Part shown: positions 55,400 through 62,540 of the stretch, in pieces | Layout of the letters: every line of letters starts with the position of its first letter | Numbering within the stretch: the stretch's first letter is position 1 | DNA from: Ponticaulis sp. | GTDB taxonomy: Bacteria > Pseudomonadota > Alphaproteobacteria > Caulobacterales > Hyphomonadaceae | Reading direction: 5' to 3' | NCBI GenBank assembly: GCA_002701295.1 | Contig: NZUJ01000129.1 | Coordinates: 1 to 62,540 of the forward strand | Length of the DNA stretch: 62,540 nt | Notes under the pieces: generated by a model | Database searches by the model: none | What the model saw: only the letters and a program-made list of their open reading frames with translations | What the model was told of the DNA's origin: nothing | Program-made: the position numbers and the translations under genes

Positions 55400-56347
55400 T
55401 CAGATTCTTCCGATGCGTCGCACTTCCCAGCGCAGATCAACACCGCTTGTTTCCCTGACGCGCGCGCGGACAAGTTCGCCCAGCGCCTCCAGATCACTTG
55501 CGCGAGCATCACCTGTATTGATTAAGAAATTACAGTGTTTCTCAGATACCTGAGCGCCGCCAACACGAAGTCCACGACAGCCCGCTGCGTCGATCAGCTT
55601 CCACGCCGACCGCTGATCTGGCGTCCCCGGTGGATCAGGGTTTGCAAAGGTCGAACCGGACGTCTTTTCCTTGATCGGCTGAGTTTCCGCGCGGCGCTGT
55701 TGGTGGGCCTCTATTTCAGCCTGCAGGATCTCCGGCTCGCCTACATCATCGCCACTCAACGTGACGCCGGTAATGACCATGTCGGACGGAAAGTCTGTAT
55801 GCCGATAGCTGAACCCGACCTGCGGCAGTCCATAATCCACCAGCTCCCCCTGGAAGACGTGTTTGTCACCATGCCGGTCGATCGCTTCGACCTGATTGAG
55901 AACATGCTTCAATTCTTTGCCATAGCATCCGGCATTTGTTCTCATATTTCCGCCAATTGAACCGGGAATGCCGGACAGAAAGGACAGTCCTGAAATCCCC
56001 TCCTTTGCCGCAAAACGCGCGATGGACAGGTCAAGCGCGCCCGCACCGACAAACAGGCTCGTCGCATTCAGGCGCTCCAGCCGGCCCCAGTATTTCCCCA
56101 TCAGCCTGATGACCACCCCCTCAATGCCACCATCGCGGATGATGACATTGGATCCGACACCGAGAACCGTAACCGGAACGTCCGCCGGCAAGTTTTTGAG
56201 GAATGACGACAGGTCATCTTCATCAGCAGGCAGGAACAGAATGTCAGCGGGTCCACCAACGCGAAACCATGTGTATGGCGCGAGATTCGCCAGTTCCAGT
56301 AATTTTCCACGGATCTCAGTGGTCGGGAGGTCAGAAATACTCAACAA
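55400..56347 (-). CDS. murB: UDP-N-acetylenolpyruvoylglucosamine reductase
   Basis: A 315-residue type II MurB-like FAD/NADPH enzyme that makes UDP-MurNAc. FAD-binding motifs are [16 protein letters not shown] (about 24-39) and [14 protein letters not shown] (about 60-73); the catalytic Ser and Glu lie in [11 protein letters not shown] (about 231-241) and [15 protein letters not shown] (near 270-284). Cytosolic, peptidoglycan synthesis. In the usual alphaproteobacterial cluster it stands between murC and ddl; here a sulfotransferase-like gene on the other strand parts it from murC, and ddl is 23.5 kb away. Confidence 0.95.
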   Translation of the reverse strand: MLSISDLPTTEIRGKLLELANLAPYTWFRVGGPADILFLPADEDDLSSFLKNLPADVPVTVLGVGSNVIIRDGGIEGVVIRLMGKYWGRLERLNATSLFVGAGALDLSIARFAAKEGISGLSFLSGIPGSIGGNMRTNAGCYGKELKHVLNQVEAIDRHGDKHVFQGELVDYGLPQVGFSYRHTDFPSDMVITGVTLSGDDVGEPEILQAEIEAHQQRRAETQPIKEKTSGSTFANPDPPGTPDQRSAWKLIDAAGCRGLRVGGAQVSEKHCNFLINTGDARASDLEALGELVRARVRETSGVDLRWEVRRIGRI

Positions 56348-56513
56348 ATCTAGGTACCTTGCTGCTCAATTCATCAAAGTTGGAAAAAACCTCCGATGAG
56401 TGTGTCAGAATCGGTTTTCACCGCCTTTGCGACTGAAAACAAGCTTGCCGGTCCCATCGGAATTTGTGAGACAGGCGGAAAAACAAGTATGGCCAGCAGA
56501 ATTGAGTAAAGTT

Positions 56514-57488
56514 ATGGCGGAAAAAACCGTATATTTGCACGTGGGACAGGGCAAAACGGGTAGCAGCTATATTCAGTCCGCCTTCGCACTTTCAATCGAC
56601 ACGCTTGCTCAGAATGGCATTGAGTATCCGATCGACGAGCGCAGCGCCGCGCGTGCCGGCAGTGGCTTGATCAGTTCGGGAAACGTGCTGCCGACGAAAG
56701 ACAGTTTCGAAGAAGTTGTGACGAAGAATTATACTCAGTCGCAGCCATCCCTTCTTCTGTCGAATGAAGGCCTCTTCGATCTCATGCAAAAGGAAAACCT
56801 GCATCAGATTTTGGCAAAGAATCTCCCGGACCATCGCATCAAACTTATCGTTTTCATTCGCGACCCACTGGAACACGCCGTCTCCGCTTATCACCAGATC
56901 ATCAAACGCGGCGGCTATACCGAGAGTTTTGACAAGTTTCTCGAGAAATTTTCGCGTCTGGCACGCGACCGAAAGGTTTTCCGTCGTCTGAGCCAGTTCG
57001 ACATGGATATGACGATCAAAAACTACTCGCGTCACAAGAAGACTGTTCTGGCCGTCATGGAAGAATTTTTGAGCCTTCCTGAAGGGGCGCTTAAAAAGCC
57101 GGAAGTCGACGTTGTAAATCGCTCCCTAACCCGCGCTGAGTTGGAGCTGCAGCGAGCCTTCAACGTTCACTTTGGTCACGGCACCTCAGGCTATGTCAGC
57201 GACCGTTTCTGTAACCGACTGCCAGAAATTCCATCGGAAAAGCCAATTGTCTCACGAGAAAGCCTGAAGGGTTATCTCGACTCGTCGCGCGAGCACGCCA
57301 ATGTGCTGGCGCGCTATATTTCTGAAGAAGAGCGTCACTACATTCCCGACGTGGATGAGGCCATGGCGAGTTTTGAGGGTCAGGGCGATGACGACTCATT
57401 CAGCTTCTCTGCCGCTCAGCTTGATACCTTTGTGAGCGGCCTTCAGGAATTCATCAAAATCAGAGTCAATCAGGGCAAAAACGGCTGA
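56514..57488 (+). CDS. sulfotransferase-like protein
   Basis: About 324 residues with a PAPS-type P-loop: HVGQGKTGSSYIQ (9-21, the 5'-phosphosulfate loop) and VFIRDPLEHAVSAYHQ (113-128, the 3'-phosphate motif, R116 and S124). Both cores are intact, so it may be a true sulfotransferase for carbohydrate or another small molecule; the acceptor is unknown. ATG 56514 is used since the motif begins there; upstream in-frame start 56400 would add 38 residues that overlap the control region of murB. It runs opposite to murB and murC and stands between them, which breaks the usual murC-murB order. Confidence 0.78.
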   Translation: MAEKTVYLHVGQGKTGSSYIQSAFALSIDTLAQNGIEYPIDERSAARAGSGLISSGNVLPTKDSFEEVVTKNYTQSQPSLLLSNEGLFDLMQKENLHQILAKNLPDHRIKLIVFIRDPLEHAVSAYHQIIKRGGYTESFDKFLEKFSRLARDRKVFRRLSQFDMDMTIKNYSRHKKTVLAVMEEFLSLPEGALKKPEVDVVNRSLTRAELELQRAFNVHFGHGTSGYVSDRFCNRLPEIPSEKPIVSRESLKGYLDSSREHANVLARYISEEERHYIPDVDEAMASFEGQGDDDSFSFSAAQLDTFVSGLQEFIKIRVNQGKNG

Positions 57489-57501
57489 CACCAGTGGCGG
57501 G

Positions 57502-58911
57502 CTAGTCCAGCGCCTTAAGCTTGCTCTCAAGACCAGCAGCATGCGCAGTGATATCGCCTGCACCGAGGCAGACAATCATGTCCCCTGGTTTGGCGACGGA
57601 CTTCAGCATGGACGGAAGGTTATCCAGACTGTCCAGCGCCGTCGCTTCACGATGGCCGCGGACCAGCAAGCCCTTCACTAAGGACTCATGATCACAGCCC
57701 TCGATCGGGCTCTCTCCTGCGGGGTAAACCGGCGCAGCGATCACCATGTCAGCTTCATTGAAGCAGGTGCAGAAGTCTTCAAACAAGGCCTTGAGGCGCG
57801 AATACCGATGCGGCTGCACAACGGCAATCACCCGATTATCACCCTGCATGTCCCGCGCAGCACGCATGACGGCTGAAATCTCGACCGGATGATGGCCATA
57901 ATCGTCGATGATGCGCGCCCCATTCCATTCGCCAACCTGCGTGAACCGTCGTTTCACGCCGCCGAATTGGGCCAGCGCATCTCTGATAGAGTGCTGTTCT
58001 GCGCCGAGCTCCAGCGCCACAGCGATCGCCGCCAGTGCGTTCGACACATTGTGTCGCCCAGCCATCGGGAGCAGCATATCATTGATGACATGCGCATTGC
58101 CGATACGTGAGCGGATCGAAAGGTCAAAATGCACGCCGTCTGCGTCTGTGCGCAGGTTCACCGCGCGAATGTCCGCCTGGGGGTTAAAGCCATAAGTCAC
58201 GCGGCGCCGGTCAGATACGCGCGCTGCGAGAGACTGAACCTCCGGGTGGTCGGTACACAGAACGGCGAACCCATAGAACGGAATATTCTCGACGAAGGTA
58301 TCAAAGGCAGCACGCAGTGTCTCCATGTCGCCATAATGGTCGAGGTGTTCCGGATCGATATTGGTGACGATGGCAACCGTGGAACGGAGCTTTGTGAAGG
58401 TACCGTCGCTCTCGTCTGCCTCAACGACCATCCAATCGCCTTCGCCCAGTTTGGCATTCGAGCCATAGGCGTTGATGACCCCGCCATTGATGACGGTCGG
58501 GTCGACGCCCGCGCCATCAAGAAGCGCAGCGATCATTGATGTCGTGGTTGTTTTGCCGTGCGTCCCCGCGACCGCAACTGTCCATTTCAGACGGATGAGC
58601 TCCGCCAGCATGTCCGCGCGTCGAACAACCGGAATACCCATGGCTCGTGCGGTGTCGACCTCCGTATTTCCGCTCTTGATGGCGGAGGAAATGACAACGG
58701 CCCCTGCACCACGCACATTCTCCGCCCTGTGACCGACGAAGATTTTCGCGCCGAGATCCTTCAACCTGCCAACATTACCACCTTCCCGGATATCAGACCC
58801 CTGCACATCATAGCCAAGGTTCAACATGACTTCGGCAATGCCGGACATGCCGATCCCGCCAATTCCGACAAAATGAACCGGACCAAGATCGAAAGGAGAA
58901 GGAGAACGCAT
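57502..58911 (-). CDS. murC: UDP-N-acetylmuramate-L-alanine ligase
   Basis: A 469-residue MurC, which adds the first L-Ala to UDP-MurNAc in the cytosol. Start ATG 58911 gives [20 protein letters not shown] with the GGIGMSG dinucleotide fold; the ATP loop is GTHGKTTTT (near 117-125), and [10 protein letters not shown] (near 346-355) is the Mur ligase C-domain signature. The open frame runs 78 residues upstream but without similarity. The usual neighbour murG is not here: a Sel1-type gene is upstream. Its stop is 13 bases from that of the sulfotransferase gene (convergent). Confidence 0.96.
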   Translation of the reverse strand: MRSPSPFDLGPVHFVGIGGIGMSGIAEVMLNLGYDVQGSDIREGGNVGRLKDLGAKIFVGHRAENVRGAGAVVISSAIKSGNTEVDTARAMGIPVVRRADMLAELIRLKWTVAVAGTHGKTTTTSMIAALLDGAGVDPTVINGGVINAYGSNAKLGEGDWMVVEADESDGTFTKLRSTVAIVTNIDPEHLDHYGDMETLRAAFDTFVENIPFYGFAVLCTDHPEVQSLAARVSDRRRVTYGFNPQADIRAVNLRTDADGVHFDLSIRSRIGNAHVINDMLLPMAGRHNVSNALAAIAVALELGAEQHSIRDALAQFGGVKRRFTQVGEWNGARIIDDYGHHPVEISAVMRAARDMQGDNRVIAVVQPHRYSRLKALFEDFCTCFNEADMVIAAPVYPAGESPIEGCDHESLVKGLLVRGHREATALDSLDNLPSMLKSVAKPGDMIVCLGAGDITAHAAGLESKLKALD

Positions 58912-59026
58912 GAATTGTCCGTTTTCAGGAGAATGGAGTAACTGAGGTGGACCTAGATAGACCAGACCCGGGCCTTTGGAAAAGGTCTTATCCAAACTCG
59001 TCGAAATACAGGCAGTTCCGAGGCGA

Positions 59027-59926
59027 TTAGCAGCTGTCAGCATCTCCATATGTACAGGCCTTGCGGCGAGCCTCAGCCGCCATGTCCAGAAGCTCCTGAC
59101 TGGCGGCAGGGTCATCCTCCGCCATGAACTCCAGTTCTTCGGCATACCAGGCGCAACCTTCTGCCGTTGGGAACATGCAGGACCGTTGCAGCATCATGAC
59201 CATATTCCGAACGTCTCGCGGGCTGTCATCGCCGTATTCAAGAATGAAATCAGCTGCATCAATGCAGAGCTGCGGGTCGGTCGGTTTGTCATTCGGGCAA
59301 GCCATCTGGGCGGCTGACACTGCCATATCCAGATCCTTGGTGACGCCTGCGCCGAGCGCCAGCATTCTGGCAGCTGTCAGGCAATTGTCTTGTTCGCCGA
59401 GTTCACATGCCTTGCCATGCGCCTCAAACGCACCTGGAAGATCTCGCTCACCGAATGATCCGGTATAGCGGTACCTGGCCAGCACGCTGCAGGTTGTTGC
59501 AGAGCCAGCATCACATCCGGCAGCAATATATTCTTCTGAAGGCGCTCCGGTTGCCTGATCGATTTCTTCTGCCCGACGAAAACAGGCAGACGCATATTTG
59601 CCCTGTTTGCAGGCTTCGTCAGCCGCTTTCTCGTATGCCGGAATATCCGGCTGGGTCTTAGCTGAGGCTGGCTCCACTCTCAGCCCGGTCGTACCGTCCT
59701 GCAGATAATCCAGCCAGGCATTGCAACTGAACATTTGCGAACCCGCATCAGGCCCCATCAGACAGGCCTCACGAAAACTTGACATTGCCTCGCTCACACG
59801 CCCGGCTTCGAACTGGGAAAGCCCCTCATCGAACTTGCGGTCACCTGCCCCATCTTCGGCTGCCGCGGCCATTGTCACGCCGATAGCCATCATAACGGGC
59901 GCTATGAGTTTACTTCTGATGTGCAT
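59027..59926 (-). CDS. secreted Sel1-like, cysteine-rich repeat protein
   Basis: A 299-residue exported protein with a signal peptide ([19 protein letters not shown]). The rest is made of helical repeats with paired cysteines ([45 protein letters not shown]), the pattern of Sel1-like repeat or Hcp proteins, in which each repeat is held by a disulphide. The final residues are [11 protein letters not shown]. It is likely periplasmic, a scaffold for protein contacts; no target is suggested. It stands between the M1 peptidase gene (divergent) and murC, on the minus strand. Confidence 0.82.
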   Translation of the reverse strand: MHIRSKLIAPVMMAIGVTMAAAAEDGAGDRKFDEGLSQFEAGRVSEAMSSFREACLMGPDAGSQMFSCNAWLDYLQDGTTGLRVEPASAKTQPDIPAYEKAADEACKQGKYASACFRRAEEIDQATGAPSEEYIAAGCDAGSATTCSVLARYRYTGSFGERDLPGAFEAHGKACELGEQDNCLTAARMLALGAGVTKDLDMAVSAAQMACPNDKPTDPQLCIDAADFILEYGDDSPRDVRNMVMMLQRSCMFPTAEGCAWYAEELEFMAEDDPAASQELLDMAAEARRKACTYGDADSC

Positions 59927-60107
59927 GTCGTCTCCCCCTGTCTAATCCGTGTCCAGTGTGACACGGAACGAGCAAAATCCCACCCCTGAACAGGGGATGA
60001 GGGGGGAGCGCTATTGATGTTTGCGTCCGACATGGCAAGAAGTAGTCCACTTCATGCTCGTTCAGGGGCATGACTCCGTGCCACGGTGCTGAACAAAAGG
60101 AAAAATC

Positions 60108-62540
60108 ATGTTGAGACTGTCAGCGATGTTGTTTGCGTCGCTTTTGTCTGCAGGCGCAGCTTCCGCTCAGGGTATTCAACAGACAAAAGGCGATTTTCAG
60201 GACAAATTCCGCCAGCTGGATGAAGTTCTGCCGACGCCAAACGTCTATCGCAACGCCTCCGGCGCGCCAGGCCATGAATACTGGCAACAGGAAGCGGACT
60301 ATGACATCGACGTCACGCTGGATGAAGAACTGCGTCGCCTGACTGCGAAGCAATCGGTCAGCTATACAAACAACTCACCGGACACGCTGAACTTCCTCTG
60401 GCTGCAGCTTGATCAGAACGTCTTCAGAAGCGATTCTATCGCCAACGTCGCCACGGATTTTGGTGGCGCAGGACGCCGCGGTCCGGCCGTATCTGCTGGC
60501 AGCCTCGATACGCCTGCTCAGCTCTCTATGGGCGAGCTACGTCGTCAGCAAGCCATGGCTGACAACGAGTATGGCTATCAGATCAATGCGGTCACGGATG
60601 GCCGGGGCAATCCCCTGCCCTTTACCATCGTCGGAACGCTGATGCGGATCGATCTGCCGACACCTTTGCGGTCTGGTGGATCAACAGATTTCAAAATCGA
60701 TTACGCCTATAACATCGTCGAAGAAGACGCGGTTTCTGCCCGCTCAGGCTATGAGCATTTCCCTGATGATGAGCGCGAAGGCGGCAACGACATCTTCCTC
60801 GTCGCCCAGTGGTTCCCGCGCATGGTCGCCTATTCGGACTTCGAAGGCTGGCACAACAAGGAATTCCTCGGACGCGGCGAGTTCACGCTCGAATTTGGCG
60901 ACTATACCGTCGATATCACCGTGCCGAACGACCACATTGTCTCGTCGACTGGTGAACTTCAGAACCCAAATCAGGTGCTGACAGCAACACAAAGAAGCCG
61001 CCTCAAAGACGCTGAAACGGCTGAACGCCCAGTCTTCGTGGTGACCCCCGAAGAAGCGCTCGCCAATGAGAGCTCTAACCCGACAGGCACGAAAACCTGG
61101 CGGTTTGAAGCGGACAATGTCCGGGATTTCGCATGGGCGTCGTCACGCAAATTCGCATGGGATGCACAGGGACACGATCAGCCGGGCGCTGAAAATGACC
61201 TCGTCATGGCGATGTCCTTCTATCCGAAGGAAGGTGGCGAGCTTTGGGAGCTTTATTCGACGGCGTCTGTGATCCACACGATGGAAGTCTATTCGCGTTT
61301 CTCGTTTGATTATCCCTACCCGACGGCTCAATCGGTGAACGGCCCCGTCGGCGGTATGGAATACCCGATGATCACTTTCAACGGCCCGCGCACAGAGCTG
61401 CAGGATGACGGTTCACGTACCTGGACGCAGTCTGAAAAAGAGTTCCTGATCGGCGTGGTGATTCACGAAATTGGTCACATCTATTTCCCGATGACGGTGA
61501 ACTCTGATGAGCGCCAATGGACCTGGATGGATGAGGGTCTGAACTCCTTCCTCGACAGCCTCGCCGGATATGAGTGGGATCCGAACATCACCTGGAACCG
61601 CTCTCTGCCGCGCGATCTGGTCAGCTATATGACCTCGAGCAATCAAGTGCCGATCATGACGCAGTCTGATTCCATTCCAAACCTCGGCTCGAACTCATAC
61701 GGCAAACCATCCGCAGCCCTTCACCTCCTGCGCGACACGGTGCTTGGTCGCGAGCTGTTCGACTTCGCCTTCCGTGAATACGCTCAGCGCTGGAAGTTCA
61801 AGCGCCCGACGCCAGCTGACTTCTTCCGTACCATGGAAGAAGCCTCAGGCGTGGACCTCGACTGGTTCTGGCGCGGTTGGTTCTACACAACCGATCACGT
61901 CGATATATCTCTCGACACGGTCTACAAGCTGCGTCTCGATACGAAGGACCCGGACATTGATTTCGACCGTCGTCGTCAGGAAGAAGCCGACAAACCACAG
62001 CGCATTGGTACGCGCCTGAACGAAGAAGAGGGCATTGTGCCATGGGTTGATCGCTTCCCGGATGTTCGCGACTTCTATGACGAAAACGACATCTACACCG
62101 TCACTAACAAAGAGCGGAACGAGTATAACCAGTGGCTGAACGGTCTCGAAGACTGGGAACGCACGGCTTTCCTTCGCGCGGTTGAGGAAGACAAGAATTA
62201 TTACGTTCTTGAATTCTCGAACCTCGGTGGTCTGGTCATGCCGATCATCCTGGGCCTCGAATTCGCGGATGGTACGTCTGAGAAGCTCTATATCCCTGCC
62301 GAAATCTGGCGCCGTAGCCCGCAGCATGTCCGCAAGCTGCTGGTCTTCGACAAGGAAAAAGAGCTGACGCAAGTCATGGTCGACCCGGATTGGGAAACCG
62401 CTGATGCAGACATCGGCAATAATGGCTATCCGCGCCAGATCATGCCGTCACGCGTAGAAGCATATAAATCCAACCGGGGTTTCAACTTCAAAGGCCGCGA
62501 TATCATGCAGGATATCAAAACCGAGCTTGAAGAAGTCGAA
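60108..62540 (+). CDS. M1-family zinc metallopeptidase, cut by the right end of the window
   Basis: An open frame of 811 codons that runs off the window. Signal peptide MLRLSAMLFASLLSAGAASA marks an exported protein. The M1 catalytic centre is complete: GGMEYP (415-420, in place of GAMEN), HEIGH (453-457) and, 18 residues later, the third zinc ligand E476 in WMDEG. N-terminal beta-domain and catalytic domain are present, and the C-terminal part is incomplete. It removes N-terminal residues of peptides in the periplasm; with the S9 and TonB genes this fits peptide use. ATG 60108 follows an AAAAGGAAAAA stretch that serves as a ribosome site. The neighbour on the left is divergent. Confidence 0.92.
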   Translation, partial: MLRLSAMLFASLLSAGAASAQGIQQTKGDFQDKFRQLDEVLPTPNVYRNASGAPGHEYWQQEADYDIDVTLDEELRRLTAKQSVSYTNNSPDTLNFLWLQLDQNVFRSDSIANVATDFGGAGRRGPAVSAGSLDTPAQLSMGELRRQQAMADNEYGYQINAVTDGRGNPLPFTIVGTLMRIDLPTPLRSGGSTDFKIDYAYNIVEEDAVSARSGYEHFPDDEREGGNDIFLVAQWFPRMVAYSDFEGWHNKEFLGRGEFTLEFGDYTVDITVPNDHIVSSTGELQNPNQVLTATQRSRLKDAETAERPVFVVTPEEALANESSNPTGTKTWRFEADNVRDFAWASSRKFAWDAQGHDQPGAENDLVMAMSFYPKEGGELWELYSTASVIHTMEVYSRFSFDYPYPTAQSVNGPVGGMEYPMITFNGPRTELQDDGSRTWTQSEKEFLIGVVIHEIGHIYFPMTVNSDERQWTWMDEGLNSFLDSLAGYEWDPNITWNRSLPRDLVSYMTSSNQVPIMTQSDSIPNLGSNSYGKPSAALHLLRDTVLGRELFDFAFREYAQRWKFKRPTPADFFRTMEEASGVDLDWFWRGWFYTTDHVDISLDTVYKLRLDTKDPDIDFDRRRQEEADKPQRIGTRLNEEEGIVPWVDRFPDVRDFYDENDIYTVTNKERNEYNQWLNGLEDWERTAFLRAVEEDKNYYVLEFSNLGGLVMPIILGLEFADGTSEKLYIPAEIWRRSPQHVRKLLVFDKEKELTQVMVDPDWETADADIGNNGYPRQIMPSRVEAYKSNRGFNFKGRDIMQDIKTELEEVE

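Noticed and set aside
58912-59145. A 78-residue N-terminal extension of MurC
   Set aside because: It has no likeness to MurC, is rich in Trp and Arg and lies before the dinucleotide fold that starts normal MurC proteins.

Overview
The window is a 62.5 kb stretch of a dimorphic or stalked-type alphaproteobacterium of the Caulobacterales/Hyphomonadaceae kind. The evidence is gene content and layout: an lpxC-bamD-recN-ligA block, a ddl-ftsQ-ftsA-ftsZ division block, FliX (a regulator known from the Caulobacter group), a single-cysteine alphaproteobacterial DksA, a DUF6468 protein and MotE beside fliL-fliM, a perfect CtrA-type box and a GANTC site ahead of ftsZ, and large TonB receptors paired with S9 and M1 peptidases. 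No rRNA, tRNA, CRISPR array, prophage or intact insertion sequence was seen.

Layout. 0-10 kb is mostly accessory or poorly known: a TylF-type methyltransferase, a ClC channel, a conserved hypothetical plus HTTM-like pair, secreted and lipoprotein hypotheticals, the uvrD/pcrA-type helicase with a base-composition-shifted uracil-DNA-glycosylase-like gene behind it, and a repeat-bearing patch (8.6-9.7 kb). 10-15 kb holds DUF3291 and YjdM/PhnA proteins, an M23 lipoprotein, prmA and an aminopeptidase P. 15-21.3 kb (minus) is ligA, recN, bamD and lpxC. 21.5-27 kb (minus) is a secreted S9 peptidase and a TonB-dependent receptor, each closed by its own strong terminator. 27.2-31.8 kb (minus) is ftsZ, ftsA, ftsQ and ddl. 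32-38.4 kb carries a SnoaL protein, an LRR-protein kinase, a PaaI thioesterase, a tandem GIY-YIG-like protein, a gamma-carbonic-anhydrase-like protein, a structured RNA candidate, phoH and a patatin lipoprotein.

38.4-52.2 kb is a flagellar region in three blocks: fliL-fliM-DUF6468-motE-large TPR protein (minus), flgF-flgG-flgA-flgH (plus), and fliX with dksA (minus) divergent from flgI-rod-binding protein-FlgN-like protein (plus). 52-62.5 kb carries a SixA-like phosphatase, a ClpP-fold secreted protein, an EthD-like protein, a methyltransferase, murB, a sulfotransferase-like gene, murC, a Sel1-like protein and the 5' part of an M1 metallopeptidase that runs off the right end.

The genes fit together as envelope growth and division (lpxC, bamD, murB, murC, ddl, ftsQ/A/Z), motility coupled to the cell cycle (FliX and CtrA-type sites) and periplasmic peptide use (TonB receptor, S9, M1, M24). 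The most notable points are the division/cell-wall cluster split by about 23.5 kb that includes the flagellar genes, the structured RNA upstream of phoH, the tandem GIY-YIG-like protein, the histidine-rich repeat in FliL, the extended FliM amino terminus, and the cell-cycle-type control sites at ftsZ and fliX/flgI. No clearly new multi-gene system was found. Functions are read from sequence alone; nothing was searched or computed.
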